Positions 17,678 to 25,787 of a stretch of 39,949 nt of DNA are shown here, one piece after another. Both the position numbers and the translations under genes were made by a program. The stretch spans positions 1 to 39,949 of the forward strand of contig CANJWR010000019.1 of NCBI GenBank assembly GCA_947478455.1. Direction: 5' to 3'. The notes beneath the pieces were generated by a model, which had not been told where the DNA came from, made no database searches, and saw only the letters and a program-made list of their open reading frames with translations. Source of the stretch: Beijerinckiaceae bacterium (lineage in GTDB: Bacteria > Pseudomonadota > Alphaproteobacteria > Rhizobiales > Beijerinckiaceae). Each line of letters opens with the position of its first letter. Position 1 is the stretch's first letter.

Positions 17678-17705
17678 CAGCCACGCTTTTCCTCGTGGCT
17701 GTTTC
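17678..17705 (+). terminator. Probable terminator of the VOC gene
   Basis: CAGCCACG (17678-17685) pairs with CGTGGCTG (17694-17701) over an 8-base loop, followed by TTTC. It lies 41 bp after the VOC stop and before the next transcription unit. The T-run is short, so strength is uncertain. Confidence 0.5.
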
Positions 17706-17764
17706 GACGTATGGGCAGGGTGCGCCCGGCCAGATCCGTTCGCGACGAACTTGAGGAGACGACC

Positions 17765-18844
17765 ATGACCTTCCAGAACCAGCATCGCAGTTTCCCCGGC
17801 AATTGCAGCCGCGCTGCCGCAAGCATGCTTGCCGTCGGGATGATGCTGGCTGGCGGCCAGGCCTTTGCCCAGCAGTCCATTGAGGACTTCTACAAGGGCA
17901 AGAAGATGGACATGATCATTGGTTATACGCCCGGCGGCACCTATGATCTTTACGCCCGTCTGGTGGCCCGTCATCTGGGCGATTATATTCCCGGCAAGCC
18001 GAACATCGTGCCGCGCAACATGCCGGGCGGCGGCAGCCGCGTGGCGGCCAATTTCGTTTATAGCGCCGCCCCGAAGGACGGCACCGTTCTGGCCACAGCC
18101 GATCAGTCGCTCTCCGTCGAGCAGGCGATGGGCGACGACCAGCTCAAGATCGACGTCAACAAGTTCATCTACATCGGCAATCCGAACGCCGACAACAACA
18201 CCACCGTCGTCTGGCACACGACCGGCGTGAAAACCATTCAGGACGCCATGCTGAAGGAAGTCCCCATGGGGGCGACCGGCGGCAGCACCTCGTCGCAATA
18301 TCCCAAGGCGATGAACGCGCTGCTGGGGACCAAGTTCAAGATCATTCTGGGCTATCCGGGCGGCAACGACATCAACCTTGCGATGGAAAAGGGCGAAGTG
18401 GGCGGTCGCGGATCAAACGCCTGGACGGCGTGGAAGGCCACGCGTCCCAACTGGCTGCGCGACAAGCAGATCAACATTCTGGTCCAGATCGGCCTCGAAA
18501 AAGCATCAGATCTTCCCGACGTGCCGTTGATGATGGACCTCGCGAAAAACGAAGAAGACAAGCAAGTGCTGAAGCTGCTGTCGGCATCGACGACCATCGG
18601 CCGGCCGATCTTCACGACGCCGGGCGTGCCGGAAGAGCGCGTGAAAGCGCTGCGTCTGGCTTTTGAGACAATGGTCAAGAACCCGGGCTTCCTGGCAGAA
18701 GCGAAGAAGGAAAACTTCGATATCGATCCGGTCTCGGGCGAGAAGCTGCAGGCCATCGTGGCCGATATCGTGGCCAGCCCGAAGGTCGTCACCGAGAAGC
18801 TGAAAGTCATCATCGGCGGCATCGAGCAGAATACCGGGCGGTAA
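17765..18844 (+). CDS. TctC-family (Bug) periplasmic solute-binding protein
   Basis: A 359-aa tripartite-tricarboxylate-type binding protein. The signal peptide ends at GGQAFA before QQS. The mature part begins with the family landmarks KGKKMDMIIGYTPGGTYDLY, then PNIVPRNMPGGGSRVAANF, in which the GGTYD and PGGGS loops hold a carboxylate-bearing ligand. ATG 17765 follows GAGGAGACGACC. Such proteins bind carboxylates or amides outside the cytoplasmic membrane. No TctA or TctB membrane subunit is nearby, as is common for orphan Bug proteins, which often serve catabolic clusters. The long DUF-free C-terminus ends GGIEQNTGR. Confidence 0.85.
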   Translation: MTFQNQHRSFPGNCSRAAASMLAVGMMLAGGQAFAQQSIEDFYKGKKMDMIIGYTPGGTYDLYARLVARHLGDYIPGKPNIVPRNMPGGGSRVAANFVYSAAPKDGTVLATADQSLSVEQAMGDDQLKIDVNKFIYIGNPNADNNTTVVWHTTGVKTIQDAMLKEVPMGATGGSTSSQYPKAMNALLGTKFKIILGYPGGNDINLAMEKGEVGGRGSNAWTAWKATRPNWLRDKQINILVQIGLEKASDLPDVPLMMDLAKNEEDKQVLKLLSASTTIGRPIFTTPGVPEERVKALRLAFETMVKNPGFLAEAKKENFDIDPVSGEKLQAIVADIVASPKVVTEKLKVIIGGIEQNTGR

Positions 18845-18905
18845 TACGCCTCAGGCTCGCCCGTCAGTCCGGAAAAGGCGGGCTTGCTGGACGAATGAAT
18901 CGAGA

Positions 18906-18938
18906 GCGCGTTGGCCGATTGATTTGCGGTCAACGCGC
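18906..18938. terminator. Hairpin between convergent genes, probable bidirectional terminator
   Basis: GCGCGTTGGCCG (18906-18917) pairs with CGGTCAACGCGC (18927-18938), one G-T wobble, 9-base loop. It lies between the TctC-type gene (ends 18844) and the convergent gene ending at 18954. There is no T-run on either side, so termination is inferred from position. Confidence 0.45.
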
Positions 18939-18953
18939 CGAGGCGGCGATTTC

Positions 18954-19310
18954 CTATTGTCCGCGCTTCACTCCATCCTTGATGAATACCCGAAATGGCG
19001 TTGTGCCTGACGCATCGCCGCTTGTGGCGCGCCATTTGCCGTTAGTGCAGAGAATGCCGCCCTGGGTCGGCACCGCGTCAAACACGACGCGATTGATTGA
19101 GACCTTGCCGCCGGGTTCGTGGACTGAAAAATCCGTTGCGCATGTATTGCCGGTAACGACAGGGTCGTAGTCGCCGATCATGATACCGCCGCCGCCTGTA
19201 CTCTCAAACAAAGGCTTCAGTGGTTCCCAGCTCTCGTAGTTTTCCTGAGCCAGGGACGGGCCGTGTGCGACGACTATCATGGCAAGGACTGCCGCAGACC
19301 GAAAACGCAT
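18954..19310 (-). CDS. Small secreted protein of unknown function
   Basis: A 118-aa protein with an N-terminal signal (RFRSAAVLAMIVVAHGPSLA, cleavage before QEN). The mature part is Gly-rich in the middle (FESTGGGGIMIGDYDPVV) and has two cysteines (NTCATDF and GILCTNGKW) that could pair. I do not recognise the family. CAGGAGAG lies 6-7 bases before the ATG at 19310. It is the last gene of the minus-strand operon that starts at 23532, 81 bp after the DUF1080 gene. Confidence 0.72.
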   Translation of the reverse strand: MRFRSAAVLAMIVVAHGPSLAQENYESWEPLKPLFESTGGGGIMIGDYDPVVTGNTCATDFSVHEPGGKVSINRVVFDAVPTQGGILCTNGKWRATSGDASGTTPFRVFIKDGVKRGQ

Positions 19311-19391
19311 GAGTCTCTCCTGTTTCGAACGCACATTGGCGCAACAGGCGGGTTACCCGGCCAAGCAAGGCGTGGATGCGGCTACGGGCGA

Positions 19392-19970
19392 TCACATAGG
19401 CTTGATCGCCACTTTCCTGAACTTCACGGTTCCGGCGCCGTATTGCAAGCCAATCGGGCCTTCCGAAAACAGCGCATTGCGCACGTCCGCGGTCTTCTGC
19501 CCGTTCATCGTTACTGTCAGTTGTCGGCCCTTGGCGGTGAATTCAATCGTATTCCACTTGCCGCCGGCCTTCGGCATCGGGCTGACTTCGGCGTAATGGA
19601 CGATTGCGCCGGTGCCATAGGTTGGATCGGAGCGCGTGTCGAAAATATTGGCTTCATAGCAGGTGCGGTCGCCAACATTGGCGATGTCTGCGCAGCGGAT
19701 CATGATGCCGCTATTTGCGTCCTCGCTTACCCAGACTTCGACGAGCAGCGAGAAATCCTTATATTTTTCCTTGCTCAACAGATAGGACGCGGCATTGCCG
19801 TTGCGTTTGTCGGCCACTAGCGCGCCGTCCTCGACGCGCCAGTTGGCGTCCGCCGTTTTCGTCCAGTCAGGCACATTCTTGCCATCGAAAAGCTGCGTGT
19901 AGCCTTCCTGTGCCGAGGCTGATGTGGCGATCATAGAAAATGCGATTGCGGCTATCAGGCTCTTTTTCAT
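19392..19970 (-). CDS. Secreted DUF1080 (3-keto-disaccharide hydrolase-like) protein
   Basis: A 192-aa protein: signal peptide KKSLIAAIAFSMIATSASA, then one concanavalin-like DUF1080 domain beginning YTQLFDGKNVPDWTKTADAN and WRVEDGALVADK, with SGIMIRCAD and the C-terminal IGLQYGAGTVKFRKVAIKP. DUF1080 proteins are periplasmic or surface proteins, some acting on 3-keto glycosides; a purely binding role is also known for the fold. GGAAGGGAG precedes the ATG at 19970; the frame extends to 20042 without need. It lies 68 bp after the alpha/beta hydrolase gene in the same orientation. Confidence 0.85.
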   Translation of the reverse strand: MKKSLIAAIAFSMIATSASAQEGYTQLFDGKNVPDWTKTADANWRVEDGALVADKRNGNAASYLLSKEKYKDFSLLVEVWVSEDANSGIMIRCADIANVGDRTCYEANIFDTRSDPTYGTGAIVHYAEVSPMPKAGGKWNTIEFTAKGRQLTVTMNGQKTADVRNALFSEGPIGLQYGAGTVKFRKVAIKPM

Positions 19971-20038
19971 TGTGTCGCTCCCTTCCTGTCTGGCGTTTCC
20001 GAATGCTGGTCGTTGCCAAGCTCCGCGAAGCGGAGTTC

Positions 20039-20890
20039 TCATGTCACTTCGTTGCGTGCGACATTTTCTCCGCCAAGAAAACGCCGCGTAATATCGCTCA
20101 GCAGAGCGGGTTGATCGCCCCAGATCGTGTGGCTGGAGTTGGCGACTTCATACAAAGTGCCGTGCTTCAATTCGTGTTCGAGTTTCAGCGCATTGGGCTT
20201 CGACAGAACATGCGAGGTGGAGGCGCGCAGGACCAGCACAGGCGCCTCGATGCGCTTCACTTGATCCCATTGATCGACAGTCAGCTTGCGGAATGATTCC
20301 AGAATGCCGGGCAGATAATAGCACCATTCGTAGCGGCCATCCGGCAGTTGTTTGAAGTCGCCGGCTTCCGCCAGTTCGTGCATTTCGACGGAGAGCTTCG
20401 CGCGCTGGGGCAGGGAGCGGCAATAGCCGATGGCGTCCTCCCATGTGTCAAAGACGCGCGCGCGCGTTTCATGCAGCCGCACATAGCCGGCGATTGCAGC
20501 TTCGTCGATGGCAAGGCTCGGGTCGGACAGGACGATGCGTTTGACGAGCTCCGGGTGACGCGAGGCGAAGTCGATGGCGACCTGTGTGCCGAGCGAACTG
20601 CCGATGAGGTCAACCTTTTCGAGCTGCAGCGCATCGAGAAACGCCAACAGATCGTCGCCATATTCGGCGACCGAATAGCCGGTCTCCGGCGCATCGGAAA
20701 ATCCGTGGCCACGCATGTTGAGTGCAATCACCCGAAACTCGTTCTGCAGATCGCGCGCCAGTCGCGTCCACGCATTCGCCGACATGGATGTGCCGTGCAG
20801 ACACACAAGCACGCGGTCGCCGCGCCCCCATTCGAGGTAGTGCAGCATGAGCTTGCCGGCCTGAACGCGGTGCTGCGTGTAGTCGGACAT
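20039..20890 (-). CDS. Alpha/beta hydrolase in the racemase-superfamily operon
   Basis: A 283-aa alpha/beta hydrolase: LVCLHGTSMSANAW (oxyanion loop), NMRGHGFSD, nucleophile Ser in LIGSSLGTQVAIDFA (about residue 97) and His in VANSSHTIWGDQP (about 252). At the usual acid position the sequence is LRASTSHVLS, with His where many relatives have Asp, so the acid may be elsewhere or activity altered. GGAGGAC precedes the ATG. It lies 24 bp after a maleate-isomerase-like gene. An alpha/beta hydrolase beside a maleate-isomerase-like enzyme recalls the NicD/NicE pair of nicotinate breakdown, but the cysteine-less isomerases make that analogy loose. Confidence 0.82.
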   Translation of the reverse strand: MSDYTQHRVQAGKLMLHYLEWGRGDRVLVCLHGTSMSANAWTRLARDLQNEFRVIALNMRGHGFSDAPETGYSVAEYGDDLLAFLDALQLEKVDLIGSSLGTQVAIDFASRHPELVKRIVLSDPSLAIDEAAIAGYVRLHETRARVFDTWEDAIGYCRSLPQRAKLSVEMHELAEAGDFKQLPDGRYEWCYYLPGILESFRKLTVDQWDQVKRIEAPVLVLRASTSHVLSKPNALKLEHELKHGTLYEVANSSHTIWGDQPALLSDITRRFLGGENVARNEVT

Positions 20891-20914
20891 TCGCGTCCTC
20901 CGTATATGAGAAGT

Positions 20915-21655
20915 TCAGGCTAACCCGAGAAGACGACTGTGCCCGTGACGCGGAGACCACGCGTTGAGGATTTTCAACTGATCGCGGATCATGGCGCTCT
21001 GGTTGCACACGACCGGTTTGCCGAACTGGATTTCGAGCTCTTTCGCGACAGGTTCCGACAACCAGCTTCCGCCGCCGATGTATATGGCGTCGCAATCGGG
21101 ATGTTCCTCGAATGCGCGCTTGCCCAGATCGTAGGCGAGCTTCATGTTCTCCTGTGTGGAGAGCTTGACGAATTGCGCCGGCGTGAGTTCTTCAACGGTC
21201 TTGCCGACGACCTTGACGCCTTCGCGCGCAAAGAATTCGCCGAGCGAGGCGTTCATGGCATCAGTCCATTTGTTGACGACGACCAGATTTTTGATGCCGA
21301 GATCGCGCGAACCGCGCGCCACCGCGAGCACTGTCGATGAGGCAGGCACGCCGGTGCGCTTGCCCATATGGGCGATCATCTTGTCGTGCGCCTCGACGCC
21401 GATCAGGATTGGCAGCGGCACTCCGTGCTGGGCGACGAGATTGACGCCGCGATCCATCAATTGATCGAGAAACGTGTCGAGCGGCGCAAAGACTCTTTCG
21501 ACATCCTTTGCGGAAAACTCCGACAGACCAACAGGGATCATCACCGACATCACGCCAGGAGGCGCGAGGCGATAGAATTCGTAAGCCGCATTGTCGATGA
21601 TCGGCAGGGGCAGCAATCCGCCGAGTTTGATCGTCGGCACGGCGTTCTCGAACAT
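20915..21655 (-). CDS. Maleate isomerase / arylmalonate decarboxylase-like protein, copy 1, lacking catalytic cysteines
   Basis: A 246-aa protein of the Asp/Glu racemase superfamily, nearest to maleate cis-trans isomerases and arylmalonate decarboxylases. Two regions that hold catalytic cysteines in those enzymes read AQHGVPLPILIG (75-86) and IYIGGGSWLS (191-200), neither with Cys. The region FGKPVVCNQSAMIRDQ (211-226) matches the usual C-terminal GKPV..NQ element. It aligns without gaps over its full length with the product of 22792-23532. The ATG at 21655 follows ACGGGAAT. Position: third gene of the minus-strand operon, 22 bp after the ABC binding protein. Reaction unknown; a cysteine-independent isomerase, lyase or hydrolase is possible. 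Confidence 0.8.
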   Translation of the reverse strand: MFENAVPTIKLGGLLPLPIIDNAAYEFYRLAPPGVMSVMIPVGLSEFSAKDVERVFAPLDTFLDQLMDRGVNLVAQHGVPLPILIGVEAHDKMIAHMGKRTGVPASSTVLAVARGSRDLGIKNLVVVNKWTDAMNASLGEFFAREGVKVVGKTVEELTPAQFVKLSTQENMKLAYDLGKRAFEEHPDCDAIYIGGGSWLSEPVAKELEIQFGKPVVCNQSAMIRDQLKILNAWSPRHGHSRLLGLA

Positions 21656-21677
21656 CGTAAATTCCCGTTGGTTGATT

Positions 21678-22754
21678 TCAGCGCGACAGCTTGCCGCTTT
21701 TTGCAAAGATCTTCTGAGTCAGTTCTGTCCAGGCCTCGAACTCTTCGACATATTTGGGACGGTTCGAGAGGAACAGCTTTTCGATTCCGGGAATCTGGTT
21801 CGCCGCAAAGTCCTTGTGCGACGAGTAATAGCCGAGATCCTTGTAAAGCAATTGTCCCTCTTTCGAGGCGAGGAAGTCGATCAGCAGCATGGCGGCGTGC
21901 GGATGCGGGGCCTTCGTCGCAATCGCCGCAGCTGTGTCGGTCACCGGCACCGGACCGGGCAGGTTCCAGGCTATTGAGGCGCCTTGCGCGCGGCTGGCTT
22001 CCACATGCGACTGGTATGTGGTCGGCGAGAGTGGCGCTTCGCCCGAGATGGTAAGATTGGCGAGCGCACGGCCGGTCATATTGTAGAGGCGTACGTCCAT
22101 GTCGGCGAAGCGCCGCACGAAGGACTCGCCATAGGTCACCAGCATGGCGCCGACCCAGTTCGACGCCGTGGAGGCGGAACTGGAAATCGCCATCTTGCCC
22201 TTCCATTTAGGATCGAGCAGATCCTGATAGGTCTTGGGCGAGTCTTCTGGCGAGATGATCTTCGGATTGTAACCGATGCCCGTATAGCCCTCGCGCACGC
22301 TGATCCAGCGGCCGCCGGGCTCGATGGCGGCGGCGACGTAATTTGCGGCTTCCGGCGTCTTGAACGATTGCAGGAAACCAAGATCGCGCAGTGGCACGAG
22401 CCCGTAAGACGAGAGCTCGTAGGCGTCGACCTGATAGAGGCCGGCGTTATATTCCTCATAGACCTGACGGGCCGTGTCGGCAGAGGAAGCGCGCGGCATT
22501 TCGATCTTGATAAAGGGATATTTCTGCTTGAAGCGATCGAGAAGCGGCTGGATCTGCGTGCCGGTCGCGTAAAGCGTGAGCGTTCCCTCGCGGCGCGCGC
22601 CATCTTCCAGAATTTTCTGCCGATCCGCGCCCGCATAATTGGCGATTTCGGTAACGGTCTTCGGCTGTGCGGCGGCGGGCGTGAGGCCGACTGCTGCAAT
22701 TAAAGCTCCGGCGAGGCCGGTCGCGAACAGACGCAATCCAGAAAATACCGCCAT
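21678..22754 (-). CDS. ABC transporter substrate-binding protein, Fe(III)/COG1840 type
   Basis: A 358-aa periplasmic binding protein: signal peptide ending TPAAA before QPK, then GTLTLYATGTQIQPLLDRF and YPFIKIEMPRASS, the pattern of the iron(III)/putrescine/phosphonate class II group. GYTGIGYNPKIISPEDSP and WKGKMAISSSAS are conserved hinge and ligand-loop regions. The tyrosine pair that binds iron in true FbpA proteins is not obvious (YLASKEGQ region reads LASKEGQLLYKDLGYYSSH), so an organic ligand is likely. Operon partner of two isomerase-like genes; its probable permease is the divergent gene at 23909. GGGAGGAC precedes the ATG. Confidence 0.86.
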   Translation of the reverse strand: MAVFSGLRLFATGLAGALIAAVGLTPAAAQPKTVTEIANYAGADRQKILEDGARREGTLTLYATGTQIQPLLDRFKQKYPFIKIEMPRASSADTARQVYEEYNAGLYQVDAYELSSYGLVPLRDLGFLQSFKTPEAANYVAAAIEPGGRWISVREGYTGIGYNPKIISPEDSPKTYQDLLDPKWKGKMAISSSASTASNWVGAMLVTYGESFVRRFADMDVRLYNMTGRALANLTISGEAPLSPTTYQSHVEASRAQGASIAWNLPGPVPVTDTAAAIATKAPHPHAAMLLIDFLASKEGQLLYKDLGYYSSHKDFAANQIPGIEKLFLSNRPKYVEEFEAWTELTQKIFAKSGKLSR

Positions 22755-22791
22755 GACGTCCTCCCTGTGGAAACAGGCGCTCCCTTTTGCG

Positions 22792-23532
22792 TCAGGGCTT
22801 CGCCAGCAGTCTGTTGCGCCCAGGTATGGGCTTCCAGTCGTTCAGGATATGCAAAATGTCCCACATCTGCGCAGTCTGGTTGCAGATGATGATCTTGTCG
22901 GTTTCCTTTTCGAGCTGGCGTGTCACCGGCTCCGACAGCCAGGTGCCGCCGCCGACGTAGATGCCGTCGCAATCAGGATTTTCATTCAGCGCCTGCTTGC
23001 TGAGTTCGTAGCAGAGCCGCATGTGGTCGCCGGCCTCGATCTTCACGAATTCCGCCGGCGATAGCTCTTTCGTGGAAGCTCCGCAAACCGCGATGCCCTC
23101 GCGCCCAAAGAACTCGGCCAGCACCTTGTTCATCGGCACGGACCATTTGTTCACAAGTGCAATTTTCTTTAGCCCCATGGCTTTCGCAGAGCGCACGACG
23201 CCGGTCACGGTGGATGTGGCGGGCTTGCCGGTGCGTTTTTCCATGTGAGCGAGCAGACGGTCGTGCGCCTCGACGCCCATCAGCACAGCAAGCGGCGTGC
23301 CAGCCTGCAGGGTCATGTTGATGCCGCGCTGCATCAACTGGTCGAGCATCCGGTCGATCGGCTCAAACACGCGATCGACGTCCTTGGCGGAAAATTCCGA
23401 CAACCCGATGGGGATCATGACGGCCATCATGCCGGGCGGTGCCAGCTTGTAGAATTCGAAGGCGGCGTTGTCGATGATCGCCAACGGCGACAAAAAGCCG
23501 ATCTTGTGCTTGGGGATTTCCGCCTCGAACAT
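22792..23532 (-). CDS. Maleate isomerase / arylmalonate decarboxylase-like protein, copy 2, lacking catalytic cysteines
   Basis: A 246-aa paralogue of the protein from 20915-21655; by my count 43 of the first 60 residues are identical and the lengths are equal. The first catalytic-site region is LQAGTPLAVLMGVEAHD (75-91), the second is IYVGGGTWLSEPV (191-203), both without Cys; shared with copy 1 are GVEAHD, NKW and the GGGxWLSEPV motif. These shared motifs replace the cysteine-centred ones and presumably mark a distinct subfamily. The ATG at 23532 is preceded by GGAGGAAC; the frame extends upstream to 23625 without support. First gene of the minus-strand operon. Confidence 0.8.
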   Translation of the reverse strand: MFEAEIPKHKIGFLSPLAIIDNAAFEFYKLAPPGMMAVMIPIGLSEFSAKDVDRVFEPIDRMLDQLMQRGINMTLQAGTPLAVLMGVEAHDRLLAHMEKRTGKPATSTVTGVVRSAKAMGLKKIALVNKWSVPMNKVLAEFFGREGIAVCGASTKELSPAEFVKIEAGDHMRLCYELSKQALNENPDCDGIYVGGGTWLSEPVTRQLEKETDKIIICNQTAQMWDILHILNDWKPIPGRNRLLAKP

Positions 23533-23908
23533 CGTTCCTCCATGACACGCAGGCGAAGGCCCACGTGGTTTTCGCGTCATTCCAATCGGGCTCGGGGACG
23601 CCCCACATGAGGTTGCGTCACGCAAGCGCAGCAGCTTGTACGCGAATTTGACCGATATGCTATTGAATCCCCGAGGGGAGTCAACGCCGCGCGGCCGCGG
23701 TGTTTTTACTTGCTTTGACGCGTGGCCTCATGTTTCTCTGCGGACATAATTGCCGCCAAATCGCGGCCCTGCGCGCCTGACAAGCGGGTGTTCGGGACAG
23801 GTGAGGAGACCCCGTTTTGTCGCAGTGCAATCGATTGCCGGCTGGAAATGTGCGGCGGCAGACACAATTCCTGATTGTCGCCGCGCCACTCGTAGATGGA
23901 GCGTGGGC
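23533..23908. promoter_or_regulatory. 376-bp divergent promoter region of the second cluster
   Basis: This gap lies between the minus-strand isomerase/binding-protein operon and the plus-strand permease gene. It holds a perfect inverted repeat TTGCGT-C-ACGCAA (23613-23625), part of the 14-mer GCGTCACGCAAGCG (23615-23628) that recurs with one mismatch at 5011-5024, and AATTTGACCG (23645-23654), the exact reverse complement of 5031-5040. A minus-strand TTGACT (23676-23681) with an AT-rich stretch 17-19 bases downstream could be a promoter. CCCCGAGGGG at 23669-23678 is another short palindrome. No gene is seen within it. Confidence 0.35.
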
Positions 23909-25651
23909 ATGAGTCAGCAGGCTTTTGGTTCGGGCGTCAATCCGTCTAAACGCAGGGGGTGGTTCGAGGACTTCGATTTCGGCACGAGCGGCGTGTGGAT
24001 TTTGATCCTCGTTGCAGCGGTAATTGTACTGCCGCCGTTCTTCTTTCTGGTGAAAAGCAGCTTTAGCGTTCCCCTGCCGGGGTTTCGCACTGAATATGGC
24101 ATCGCCAATTATACTCGTGTGATCGGCCTAAGCGGCTTGGGCCTGTGGAGCGTGACGATTGCCTTCGCGCTCGGCTCGTCGATTCTGGCAATCTTTCTCG
24201 GCTTCTCGGTGGCCTGGTTCGTTGCGCGCACCAATGTGCCGTTTCGTCAGGCTGTGTATGTCGGGGCGTTTCTGTCTCTCGCGGCGCCATTGATCGTCAA
24301 GGGAATCGGGTGGATTCTCCTGCTTGGTCCGAACAACGGGCTGATCAATGTATGGCTCCGGAACACATTCGGCATCACCGGCGTGCCGATAGAATTGTTC
24401 AGCATGGGCGGCATGATCTTCATCGAGGGCATGCTGTGGACGCCAATTGCGTTTCTGCTTGCCCTGCCGCCGCTCACCGCGATGGACCCGTCACTGGAAG
24501 AAGCAGCCTCCATGTCGGGCGCGCGCTGGTGGCAGACCATGATGCGCGTGACCTTGCCGCTGGCGCGTCCGAGCATTCTGGCGGTGATGCTTCTGTCATT
24601 TATTCGCACGCTTGAATCGTTCGAAGTGCCCTTGCTGATCGGCATCCCGGGCGGCATCACGACGGTGACGACGGCGCTTTATCGCAGTATCCACTCGGGC
24701 TTTCTGCCGCGCTACGGCGATGCGAGCGCCTATGCGGTGCTGCTGATGGGGGCGGTCGCTCTGCCGCTGTTCTGGTATTACAAGCTCACCAAGGAAAGCG
24801 GACGCTACGCAACCGTGACCGGCAAGGGATTCAGGCCGTCGCGGATTGATCTTGGCTGGGGAAAATGGCCGGCGGGCGTTTATATTCTGCTGATCCCGAT
24901 TTCGCTGGCTGCGCCCTTAATCATCATGCTCTGGGCGTCGTTCCTGCCGATCTATACGTCGCCGTCAGTGGACGATTTCGCCAAACTGTCGTTCAAGAAT
25001 TACACGGCGCTCTGGTATCGCGAGGATACGCACGCCGGACTCTACAACAGTCTTGCGGTCGGGATTATCAGCGCGACGGTCGTGTCGTGCCTGACGCTTC
25101 TGATGGCCTGGATGGTGGTGCGCCGGAAGGAGAGGTCGCGCTGGGGAATTGACGTCCTTTGTTCGCTGCCGCTGATTTTCCCCGGCATCGTGCTCGGTAT
25201 TGCGATTCTGGTGCAGTTCCTCAACTGGCGTTTCATCCCGATCTACGGGACGATCTGGATTCTGGTGTTCGCGTTTCTGGTGCGCTTCCTGCCGTATGGC
25301 ATGAGGTTCAATTATTCGGGCATCATTTCCATCAGCAAGGAACTGGAAGAGAGCGCCCGCATGTGCGGGGCGGGTACGCTGCGCATTCTGCGGTCAGTCG
25401 TGCTGCCGCTTGCGATGCCGGCGGTGATCGCGACGTGGATTTACGTCTTCATGTATGCGGTGCGCGATCTGTCGGCGGCTGTGCTGCTGTCGGGTCCGAA
25501 GAATGCGATCATCTCCATCGTCATTCTCGATCTGTGGAACAACGGCGAAGTGCCGCAGTTGGCCGCGATGAGCATTCTGATCGCCGGCGGCGTGACGATT
25601 CTGGGCGTCATCTTCATGAAACTCAGCATGCGGCACGGGTTCAAGGCGTAG
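23909..25651 (+). CDS. ABC transporter permease, two fused FbpB-type domains
   Basis: A 580-aa permease with about twelve membrane segments in two homologous halves. Each half has its EAA loop: EEAASMSGARWWQTMMRVTL (first) and EESARMCGAGTLRILRSVVL (second). This is the fused permease layout of iron(III), thiamine and phosphonate-type importers. The binding protein at 21678 is the likely partner; no ATPase gene is present in the window, so it must come from elsewhere. ATG 23909 follows TGGAG; the frame runs upstream to 23750 but that extension has low-complexity Arg-rich sequence unlike a permease N-terminus. Divergent from the isomerase operon across a shared promoter region. Confidence 0.9.
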   Translation: MSQQAFGSGVNPSKRRGWFEDFDFGTSGVWILILVAAVIVLPPFFFLVKSSFSVPLPGFRTEYGIANYTRVIGLSGLGLWSVTIAFALGSSILAIFLGFSVAWFVARTNVPFRQAVYVGAFLSLAAPLIVKGIGWILLLGPNNGLINVWLRNTFGITGVPIELFSMGGMIFIEGMLWTPIAFLLALPPLTAMDPSLEEAASMSGARWWQTMMRVTLPLARPSILAVMLLSFIRTLESFEVPLLIGIPGGITTVTTALYRSIHSGFLPRYGDASAYAVLLMGAVALPLFWYYKLTKESGRYATVTGKGFRPSRIDLGWGKWPAGVYILLIPISLAAPLIIMLWASFLPIYTSPSVDDFAKLSFKNYTALWYREDTHAGLYNSLAVGIISATVVSCLTLLMAWMVVRRKERSRWGIDVLCSLPLIFPGIVLGIAILVQFLNWRFIPIYGTIWILVFAFLVRFLPYGMRFNYSGIISISKELEESARMCGAGTLRILRSVVLPLAMPAVIATWIYVFMYAVRDLSAAVLLSGPKNAIISIVILDLWNNGEVPQLAAMSILIAGGVTILGVIFMKLSMRHGFKA

Positions 25652-25735
25652 TCAGGCGGTCATTCCGGACACGCGCAGCGTGATCCGGAGCGATAGAGGT
25701 GTCGAGTAACATTCATAAATGATTGGCGTGAGGAA

Positions 25736-25761
25736 CCCTCTCCCCGCAGGCGGGGAGAGGG
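25736..25761. repeat. Palindromic repeat of the REP/BIME-like type
   Basis: CCCTCTCCCCGC (25736-25747) and GCGGGGAGAGGG (25750-25761) form a perfect 12-bp stem with a 2-base loop between the convergent permease and GST genes. Sequences of this CCCTCTCCCC/GGGGAGAGGG type are widely dispersed intergenic palindromes in alphaproteobacteria. There is no T-run; it may act as a transcription end or a mobile repeat. Confidence 0.6.
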
Positions 25762-25787
25762 AGCGAGCGCAACCGCTCTATCGAACC

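Noticed and set aside
20039..23532. Identification as a nicotinate (nic) operon
   Set aside because: The hydrolase and isomerase-like genes resemble NicD/NicE only at fold level; the catalytic cysteines and the other nic genes are missing.
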